DNA from: Thermoflexales bacterium
GTDB lineage: Bacteria > Chloroflexota > Anaerolineae > Fen-1058
DNA: 33,207 nt
Direction of reading: 5' to 3'
Assembly: GCA_030834825.1 (NCBI GenBank)
Contig: JAUQXC010000902.1
Location: 1 to 33,207 of the forward strand
The notes beneath the pieces are model-generated. The model saw only the letters and a program-made list of their open reading frames with translations. It searched no databases and was not told the origin of the DNA. The position numbers and the translations under genes were made by a program. Positions within the stretch are counted from its first letter, which is position 1; every line of letters begins with the position of its first letter. This document shows, piece after piece, positions 26,703-33,207 of this stretch.

Positions 26703-26764
26703 GAGAAACCGGGTTTCTACACTCAGGCCATGCGCTGGCCAAGATGGAGAAACCCGATTTCGGC
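26703..26764 (+). repeat. Inverted repeat (GAAACCGGGTTTC type) between convergent genes
   Basis: AGAAACCGGGTTTCT ... GAGAAACCCGATTTC; 11 of 12 bases pair across the arms. Confidence 0.55.
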
Positions 26765-26788
26765 TGATCCAGTGGGGGCCTGGGACAG

Positions 26789-27244
26789 TTACCTCTTCAT
26801 ATCGTCCGCATGTTCCTCGTAGTGCCCATAGGTGTTGTTCTCAATCCACTCGGCAAAGGGCTTACCGTGTGTCCAGGCAAAATGCTGTGGATTGAATAGA
26901 GCGTCATCCGAGGCATCGACGGCGATGGACAACAATTGCAGGTAGGCGGCACGTTCTTCGCGCCGTACTTCGTCGAGTGATTTGGCTTGATCCTGAGCGT
27001 AAGCCTGAGCATTAAGCTCATCGACCGGCGGTTCATCAGCCGCCGGTGCTTCGTCGCGCAGCAATTGGCCGTAGAGCGTGACGATGCGTCCTTCCCAGAA
27101 TCCAAAATGCGCGATCAAGTCTTTGATCGACCAGCCGCCGTGCAGCCGGGGCGCGAGCAATTGCTCATCACTGAAGCGCGCCACCGCCACTTCCAGTTGT
27201 TTGCGGCCCGCTCGAATGTTGGTCAACAGCTCGGTCTTGTTCAT
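26789..27244 (-). CDS. DinB/ClbS-DfsB-like four-helix bundle protein
   Basis: MNKTELLTNIRAGRKQLEVAVARFSDEQLLAPRLHGGWSIKDLIAHFGFWEGRIV. Confidence 0.75.
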   Translation of the reverse strand: MNKTELLTNIRAGRKQLEVAVARFSDEQLLAPRLHGGWSIKDLIAHFGFWEGRIVTLYGQLLRDEAPAADEPPVDELNAQAYAQDQAKSLDEVRREERAAYLQLLSIAVDASDDALFNPQHFAWTHGKPFAEWIENNTYGHYEEHADDMKR

Positions 27245-27900
27245 CGTTTCGCTTGCTCCGCTTCTTCACGCAGTCCATCCAGCAGCACACGATTCTCACG
27301 CAGCAGCCACAACAGGACCACGCCGGTGAGCGCTCCCGCCACGATCCCAATCGTGGTATAGCCCAGCAATTGAGCCAGGGTGACATCTAACACGCTGGAT
27401 AGCAGCAGCCCGACCACGTCGCCCAGAACAAATCCCAGCGCCCACCCACCGGCACTGATGAGCGACCACCAGCCGGAACGATTCAAGATATTGCGCAGGA
27501 TGAGCCATTGCAACAGGCCCATACCCAGTCCAACAAACAGGAGCCAATACGGTCCGGCGAACAAAGTGATCAAGCAACCCAGCGCCGTAAAGAGCGGCCA
27601 CCGGCCCACTTGGGGAATTTGCTGGCGCAGGAGCAACCACTGTGCGCCACCCACAATAGCTCCGATGATGAACAAAGTCGCCACCTGCAAAAAGAGCAGT
27701 GGCATTTGGACGGCCTCCGGCAGAGGTTCCGAGCTGGACAGGGTCGCCGGATCGATCGGCAGCGAACTCAAGACCAGGCTACCGATCAGAATGCTAACCC
27801 AATAGGCAGTCAGCCAACCACCGGCCGTGCCGAGCACCCACAACAGCCAGTACCGATTTTGATTAAAGTCATTTGAAGCAGGCGTGTCAGCTTTCATCAA
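27241..27900 (-). CDS. Polytopic membrane protein of unknown function
   Basis: 219-aa ORF with multiple hydrophobic helices; overlaps both neighbours by 4 nt in an operon. Confidence 0.75.
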   Translation of the reverse strand: MMKADTPASNDFNQNRYWLLWVLGTAGGWLTAYWVSILIGSLVLSSLPIDPATLSSSEPLPEAVQMPLLFLQVATLFIIGAIVGGAQWLLLRQQIPQVGRWPLFTALGCLITLFAGPYWLLFVGLGMGLLQWLILRNILNRSGWWSLISAGGWALGFVLGDVVGLLLSSVLDVTLAQLLGYTTIGIVAGALTGVVLLWLLRENRVLLDGLREEAEQAKR

Positions 27901-28583
27901 TCATTCCTATCTTCGACAGGCTCACTGAGGTTAGTCGGTGGCGCAGCCTCACCCGCCAAGAGCTGGCTGAGTTCACTCAAGATCATCGCCGTGGCGCCCC
28001 ACACTTTGTGCGAGCCGATGTGATAGAACGGTACGTCCACCGTGATCTCGCGCAGGATCCAGGGTTCACGCTTCACCACCGCCCGATCGAACAGCGCGCG
28101 CAACGGCACTTCGATTAATTCCGCCACTTCGCGCGGATCGCCGTGAAAATCCGGGCGTCGCTCGACACAGCCCACGGTGGGTGTAACCAGAAAATTGCTG
28201 GGCGGAATGTAGAGCGTCGAAAGCTGGCCGATCACTTCCACCTCGGCCGCGGTCACGCCGATTTCTTCCCAGGCCTCCCGCAGAGCCGTCTCACGCAGTG
28301 ATTCGCCCGGCTCTTGCGAGCCACCGGGCAATGAGACCTGGCCACTGTGCACCAGACCATCTTCCACACGCTTGATCAAGGGAAAATGCCACTCCCCTTC
28401 GTGCGGATAGAGCAGAATCAACACCCCGGCGACACGCGCCGTGGCGGGCGGTGGGACATGCAAGCTCTCGAGACGGTGCGCTTCGCGTGGGGCAAACCTG
28501 ATCTGCGCCGCCAGGCCCGGCAACGGTTTTTGCAATGCGGCGCGAATGTTAGATAAACTGAGAGTCGTCAAAAACATAGTCAA
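27897..28583 (-). CDS. NUDIX hydrolase, CoA pyrophosphatase-like
   Basis: Nudix box GSQEPGESLRETALREAWEEIGV preceded by VHSGQVSLPGG. Confidence 0.9.
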   Translation of the reverse strand: MTMFLTTLSLSNIRAALQKPLPGLAAQIRFAPREAHRLESLHVPPPATARVAGVLILLYPHEGEWHFPLIKRVEDGLVHSGQVSLPGGSQEPGESLRETALREAWEEIGVTAAEVEVIGQLSTLYIPPSNFLVTPTVGCVERRPDFHGDPREVAELIEVPLRALFDRAVVKREPWILREITVDVPFYHIGSHKVWGATAMILSELSQLLAGEAAPPTNLSEPVEDRND

Positions 28584-28666
28584 AGAAGGGGCTATGGCTT
28601 CACACAGCGGGCACGGCTAAAGCGAAAAAGAAATCCCGTGCACATCCGGCAAAGCCGTGTCCACAA

Positions 28667-29341
28667 CTAGCCAATCAACTTGTATCCCACACCCGTCACC
28701 GTCTCGATCTGCGTGGTGCTGTGCGTGATCTTCTTGCGCAGGTGCGCGACATGTACATCCACCGTGCGCGTCTGTCCGGCGAAGTCGTAGCCCCACGCCA
28801 GTTCCAGCAGCTTCTCACGGCTCAGGACGATCCCCTTATTTTCCGCCAGCGTGAGCAGACAATCGAACTCTTTCGTGCGCAGCTCGATCGGTTGGCCGGC
28901 CACCGTCACCTCGCGCCGGGCGGGATCGATCGTCAGATCGCCAATCCGGATCGCCTTGGTCGGCGCGGCGGCGCGGTCCGTTCGACGCAGGATCGCTTTG
29001 ACGCGCGCCACCAACTCGCGCGGATTGAAGGGTTTGGTCAAGTAATCGTCCGCGCCCAGTTCCAAGCCCACGATCTTGTCCACGTCCTCGTCGCGCGCGG
29101 TCAGCATGATGATGGGCAAATCGCTGTTGGCACGCACCCGCCGGCAGACTTCCCAGCCGTCGAGCTCGGGCAGCATCAAATCGAGGATCAGCAATGCCGG
29201 ATCGACTTGCTTGATCTTCGCCAGCGCCTGTTGACCGGTGTTGGCCTGCTCGACCCGATAACCGTCTTGCTCCAGATAGAGCCGCGCCAGTTCGATGATA
29301 TTCTGCTCGTCGTCGACGACGAGGATGGTTTCTTTGGACAT
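28667..29341 (-). CDS. OmpR/PhoB-family response regulator
   Basis: Receiver MSKETILVVDDEQNI...LLILDLMLPELDGWEVCRR...TARDEDVDKIVGLELGADDYLTKPF and trans_reg_C winged helix at the C-terminus. Confidence 0.95.
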   Translation of the reverse strand: MSKETILVVDDEQNIIELARLYLEQDGYRVEQANTGQQALAKIKQVDPALLILDLMLPELDGWEVCRRVRANSDLPIIMLTARDEDVDKIVGLELGADDYLTKPFNPRELVARVKAILRRTDRAAAPTKAIRIGDLTIDPARREVTVAGQPIELRTKEFDCLLTLAENKGIVLSREKLLELAWGYDFAGQTRTVDVHVAHLRKKITHSTTQIETVTGVGYKLIG

Positions 29342-29395
29342 GGGCAATTGGCCGTCAGCGGTTGGCAGTTGGCAGCGCATGCCAGCCGCCAGCGA

Positions 29396-29842
29396 TTAAA
29401 CACCGAGAGCGATGCACTCGATCTCCACTTGCGCACCTAACGGCAAACCGGCGACGGCGATCGTTGAGCGCGCCGGCGGGTGTTGCGGAAAGAACTCCGC
29501 GTAGACTTCGTTCATCGCTTTGAAGTTCGCCATGTCCGTGAGAAAGACCGTGGTCTTCACGACCTTCGCCAACGAGGTGCCCGCCGCGTCCAGAATGGCG
29601 CTGAGGTTTTGCAGCACGCGCCGCGTCTGGGCCGACACATCGCCTTCGATCAATTTGCCCGTCGCCGGATCCAGCGGTGTTTGCCCGGCGCAGAAGACCA
29701 AACTGTGCACGCGGATCGCCTGCGAGTAGGGGCCGATGGCCTTGGGGGCCAGCTCGGTGCTGATGACGGTGCGCTTGGTCTGACGAGGAGCAGCCGCCTT
29801 TTTCTTAACGACGGTTTTCTTCACGGTTTTCTGGGTGGGCAT
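29396..29842 (-). CDS. RidA (YjgF/YER057c/UK114) family protein with Lys-rich N-terminal extension
   Basis: APKAIGPYSQAIRVHSLVFCAGQTPLDPATGKL...NLSAILDAAGTSLAKVVKTTVFLTDM...PPARSTIAVAGLPLGAQVEIECIA; N-terminus MPTQKTVKKTVVKKKAAAPRQTKR. Confidence 0.92.
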   Translation of the reverse strand: MPTQKTVKKTVVKKKAAAPRQTKRTVISTELAPKAIGPYSQAIRVHSLVFCAGQTPLDPATGKLIEGDVSAQTRRVLQNLSAILDAAGTSLAKVVKTTVFLTDMANFKAMNEVYAEFFPQHPPARSTIAVAGLPLGAQVEIECIALGV

Positions 29843-29903
29843 GATGATCTCCTGTGGTGAATAGTGACGGCCTAGGGAGGCCGTCAGTTCGAATGCTCAG
29901 AGC

Positions 29904-29944
29904 GGATTGCCAAATCCGCGATACTCCGATGGATTTGGCAATCC
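29904..29944. repeat. Perfect 14-bp inverted repeat between degV and ridA-like genes
   Basis: GGATTGCCAAATCC (29904-29917)/GGATTTGGCAATCC (29931-29944). Confidence 0.85.
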
Positions 29945-29980
29945 ATCGGGAGCAAATTGTGATCTACTGTGCCCGTCAGT

Positions 29981-30838
29981 TCAGTCGTCTAACACATCCA
30001 GCGGCCCACACACCGCGCCCACACAACCCGGCCCGGTATGCACGCCCAACACCGGCACGATCTGCCCCAGCGTCAGTTTGGCATTGGGCAAAAGCGTTGC
30101 AATCCGCTCTGACAGGCTTTGCGCTGCTTCCAGGGCATTCGTGTGCAGCACATGGACCCACGCTGGCCGCTCTTTCACCTTCTCCTTCACCAAGTCGGCG
30201 ATGATGACCAACGCCTTGGGAATGCTGCGCGCACTGCCCGCGCGGATGTACGTGCCCGGCCCCTTATCGACGGTGATGACGGGCTTCAGATTTAACAACG
30301 CGCCGGCCAGCGCCTGCACCCGGCCAATACGCCCGCCCTTCTGCAGATAGTACAGCGTATCCAGTGTAAAGAAAATCTCAGTCTGGTCGGCCACTTCCTG
30401 CACGCGCTGCTTCAACTTCTCCAGCGACCAACCTCGCCGGATGGCCTGCGCCGCCGCCACGACTTGAAAACCTTCGGCCGCCGACAACGTCTTGGTATCG
30501 ATCAACGTGACGTTCAGTTCGGGACACTGTTTGGCCGCCTGTGCTGCCGAGTTGATGGTGCCGCTCAAACCCGACGAGATATGCAGCGACACGATGTCCT
30601 GGTCGGTCTCACCCACACGGCGATACAGGTCTGCGAAATCACCGGCCGACGGCTGCGAAGTCGTGGGCAGATTGTCGTGGCTGGCCACCAGGCGGCGATA
30701 AAATTCTTCGGGCAGAATATCAATGCCGCTGCGCAACGACTCGGTGCCAAAGTTGATCAAAAGGGGCATGCGCTCGATGCCGTACTGTTCAAACATCTCT
30801 TCGGGCAAATCGACGGCGCTATCGGTGACAATCTTCAT
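29981..30838 (-). CDS. DegV family (fatty-acid-binding) protein
   Basis: MKIVTDSAVDLPEEMFEQYGIERMPLLINFG...TSQPSAGDF...HISSGLSGTINSA...RIGRVQALAGALLNLKPVI. Confidence 0.93.
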   Translation of the reverse strand: MKIVTDSAVDLPEEMFEQYGIERMPLLINFGTESLRSGIDILPEEFYRRLVASHDNLPTTSQPSAGDFADLYRRVGETDQDIVSLHISSGLSGTINSAAQAAKQCPELNVTLIDTKTLSAAEGFQVVAAAQAIRRGWSLEKLKQRVQEVADQTEIFFTLDTLYYLQKGGRIGRVQALAGALLNLKPVITVDKGPGTYIRAGSARSIPKALVIIADLVKEKVKERPAWVHVLHTNALEAAQSLSERIATLLPNAKLTLGQIVPVLGVHTGPGCVGAVCGPLDVLDD

Positions 30839-30894
30839 GTACTCTCTCCTCGGTGAATTACGCTCATTGTACCTCATTCTGCTACAATGATTAT

Positions 30895-31587
30895 ATGGAC
30901 GCAAGCATTGAAGTGGGCGTGTCTGAAACGGGCCTGACCTACCGTTTCCGGCGCGGCCGGTCGCACGGCCTTTTGATCATCATGCTGCACGGCTTGAGTG
31001 GTGACGAGAATGCCATGTGGATTTTCGATCGGGCACTGCCGCGTGAAGCGACGGTGATCGCACCGCGCGCCTTGTACGCCAGTGAATGGGGCGGTTATAG
31101 CTGGGCCCGATCGGTGGTGCGCAACGAGCTCGATCTGGTTGATTACACCGCGGCACTTGCCGCCGTGCAATCTTTCATCCGCGAGGCAATCCATTTGTAT
31201 GAAGCTGATCTCCAGCAGGTGATCAGCCTGGGCTTCAGTCAGGGCGCAGCGTTGAGTTACGCGTTAGCGCTGGCACAACCTGAGTTAGTGCGCGGAGTGA
31301 TTGCGTTGGCGGGTTTCTTGCCGGGAGAGACCCGGCTTCGGGAAGCAGGCCCTTCCGTTCACGCCCCAGCCGCGGAGCGGGGACGCGCTGAGCCGCGCTA
31401 TCTCATCATTCACGGCACACGCGATGAGGCCGTGCCGATCGATCGGGCGCGACAGGCTCGAGCGATTTTGGAAAGCCGGGGCGCTTCCGTCGAGTATCAC
31501 GAGCACCCCGTGGGTCACAAAGTCTCGGCGCAGGGCCTGAAAGAGATCGCGCGGTGGATCGGCAAAACCTTGCAAGCGCGCGCCTAA
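30895..31587 (+). CDS. Alpha/beta hydrolase, phospholipase/carboxylesterase family
   Basis: IMLHGLSGDENAMW, SLGFSQGAALSYALAL (GFSQG nucleophile elbow), IIHGTRDEAVPIDRA, GHKVSAQGLKEIARWI. Confidence 0.88.
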   Translation: MDASIEVGVSETGLTYRFRRGRSHGLLIIMLHGLSGDENAMWIFDRALPREATVIAPRALYASEWGGYSWARSVVRNELDLVDYTAALAAVQSFIREAIHLYEADLQQVISLGFSQGAALSYALALAQPELVRGVIALAGFLPGETRLREAGPSVHAPAAERGRAEPRYLIIHGTRDEAVPIDRARQARAILESRGASVEYHEHPVGHKVSAQGLKEIARWIGKTLQARA

Positions 31588-31616
31588 GCATGCGTGAGCG
31601 CTCTTCCACGGCGCAT

Positions 31617-33134
31617 TCACTTGTCCCGGCGCCCCTCCACCAACGGATAGGGCTGCGCGCGATCGAAGTAGTACACGGCACGATCGGGAAACGCGGCGAT
31701 GAGGCGCTCATTGCCCGCCGGGTCAAAATCGTAAGCGAAGATCAGATCGCCGTCGGGCAGGTCTGGGGCATTGAGCCAGCCCAGGCCCGCGTAGTCCTGC
31801 CACTGCACGGCTTGCACAAAAATCAACGCGTGATGCACGTCCGCCTGGGCGATGGTGTTCATCGCCCGCCGCGCCGATCGATACTGCGCGCAGCCGGTGA
31901 GAAAGCGCGGCTCGACAACATACACGATGTTCCACGCGATGAGCAGCGGCAACGCCACGTAGACGAGACGACGCGGCCACGCGTTCGGCAAGCCACAGAC
32001 TTTGAGCAGCCCGCGTGCTGTGAGAAGCCACAAGAAGGGCATGGCTTCAGCGTAATAGCGTGGGCCGTAGAAGCTGCTGCCGCGCGCCCAATACAGGAAG
32101 TGCGCGCCGATCAGCAGGCTGGGCGGCAGCATCAAAGCCCAGTCGCGCTTGGACATGGGAGGCAGCAACAGCCCGGCCAGCAGGGGCAGCCACGCCAGCG
32201 ACACACCGATCACGTCCGGCCAGCCGGACAACATCTGTCCGAAGATCGGAAAGTCCAGACGGAAGTTGACGATGGCCGTTTGCAGGTTGTGTCCACCCGG
32301 CGTCACGCCGATGCCGGGGCCAAAGCCGATGCGGTCCATCGACCACCACAGTTCATAGGTGCTGGTGAAGGGCGAACCGGTGAGCACCACGTTGTACACC
32401 GGCAGGATCAGCGCGATGAGGCCGAAGACGATCAACATGCTTCCATAGACGCGCCATACGCTGCGCCAGCGCTGCACCAGATCGATCAACGCTTGAATGG
32501 CGAACGCCAGGCCGATGGCGGCGGTCGTCCACGGGCGCGTGATGAAGGCCAGGCCAATGGTGATCCCGGCGAGGGCGGCATAGCCGATCGGGTGGGCGCG
32601 CGCCGTTTGACCGGCTTGATCCGATCGGCGCGCCCTCCGCGCGCGGGCAAAACTCCAGGTAAAGATCGTCAGCAGCGCCATCGTCACGAGGTGTGAGACC
32701 AGCGCACCGCTCAACAGGATGAACATCGGCGCGAGCAGGCCCAGCGCGGCGGCGAGCAGGCCCGTGTTGGCATCGAAGAGATCGCGTCCCAGCAGATAGA
32801 CGCCCAGCACGATGACGGCGGCGGCCAGCGCATTGATCAACCACCATTGATCGATCCACGCGGCCGGCGTCAACAAGAGCGAATAGCCCGGTGGATATTT
32901 GCCGAATAGCCAACCATTTTGATTGAGGATGAAGGGAATGTAGAAGGAGTTGGGTTGCACGCTGGGCGCGCGCACGGCTAGGTTGCCACTGGCAAAGACC
33001 TTCGCCTGAAAGACATTGGCGTGTTCGTCTTCGATGTGTGGCATGGAGCCGTAAACACCCCACGCCACTGCCGTCGAGAGCACAAACGCAGCGGCACAGA
33101 GCAGCAACACTTTCCAGTTGAGGCGTCTCATCAA
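31617..33134 (-). CDS. GT39-like polytopic membrane glycosyltransferase family protein
   Basis: MMRRLNWKVLLLCAAAFVLSTAVAWGVYGSMPHIEDEHANVFQAKVFASG...FGKYPPGYSLLLTPAAW; multi-TM layout with an acidic first-loop motif. Confidence 0.75.
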   Translation of the reverse strand: MMRRLNWKVLLLCAAAFVLSTAVAWGVYGSMPHIEDEHANVFQAKVFASGNLAVRAPSVQPNSFYIPFILNQNGWLFGKYPPGYSLLLTPAAWIDQWWLINALAAAVIVLGVYLLGRDLFDANTGLLAAALGLLAPMFILLSGALVSHLVTMALLTIFTWSFARARRARRSDQAGQTARAHPIGYAALAGITIGLAFITRPWTTAAIGLAFAIQALIDLVQRWRSVWRVYGSMLIVFGLIALILPVYNVVLTGSPFTSTYELWWSMDRIGFGPGIGVTPGGHNLQTAIVNFRLDFPIFGQMLSGWPDVIGVSLAWLPLLAGLLLPPMSKRDWALMLPPSLLIGAHFLYWARGSSFYGPRYYAEAMPFLWLLTARGLLKVCGLPNAWPRRLVYVALPLLIAWNIVYVVEPRFLTGCAQYRSARRAMNTIAQADVHHALIFVQAVQWQDYAGLGWLNAPDLPDGDLIFAYDFDPAGNERLIAAFPDRAVYYFDRAQPYPLVEGRRDK

Positions 33135-33207
33135 GGTGCATTATACCGTAGAGCCTCATCACTGCCTCACCCTCTACACTGCCGCATAAAGCGCGGCCAC
33201 TCCCGAA

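Noticed and set aside
31554-32696. 380-aa + ORF antisense to the GT39-like gene
   Set aside because: Composition (Q/R/H/D-rich) typical of antisense frames; the minus-strand ORF encodes a convincing polytopic membrane protein.

Overview
This 33.2 kb window is GC-rich bacterial chromosome. Gene content and style suggest Chloroflexota, but that is an inference. From left to right it holds: a NarL-type sensor histidine kinase with a downstream membrane protein; a tRNA-Val(CAC); a transcribed leader or small RNA with a consensus promoter and an intrinsic terminator just ahead of a MazG / metallophosphoesterase / ParB-like / LOG operon; a free-standing HTH-LAGLIDADG homing-endonuclease-like gene divergent from proS; an accessory block with a repeat lipoprotein, a large S8 protease and a DUF433/PIN-like toxin-antitoxin pair; a catabolic cluster (YgeY-like M20 hydrolase, GntR regulator, ATCase-like transcarbamylase, small ORF, YgeW-like transcarbamylase, carbamate kinase, threonine-synthase-like PLP enzyme, second PLP enzyme); an EamA transporter broken by one in-frame amber codon; Mut7-C; a Dam-family methylase; HAD, DinB, NUDIX, a response regulator, RidA, DegV, an esterase and a GT39-like membrane protein. 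The strongest leads are: (1) the variant ygeWXY-type carbamoyl-phosphate/ATP-yielding cluster, whose ATCase-like member lacks hallmark ATCase catalytic and aspartate-binding residues; (2) the homing endonuclease abutting proS, whose 5' third looks compositionally mosaic and has an altered motif 2; (3) the attenuator-like leader with a Pro-rich, potentially leaderless mini-ORF. All calls come from reading the sequence and the supplied ORF translations; no database searches were run, and counts were made by hand.
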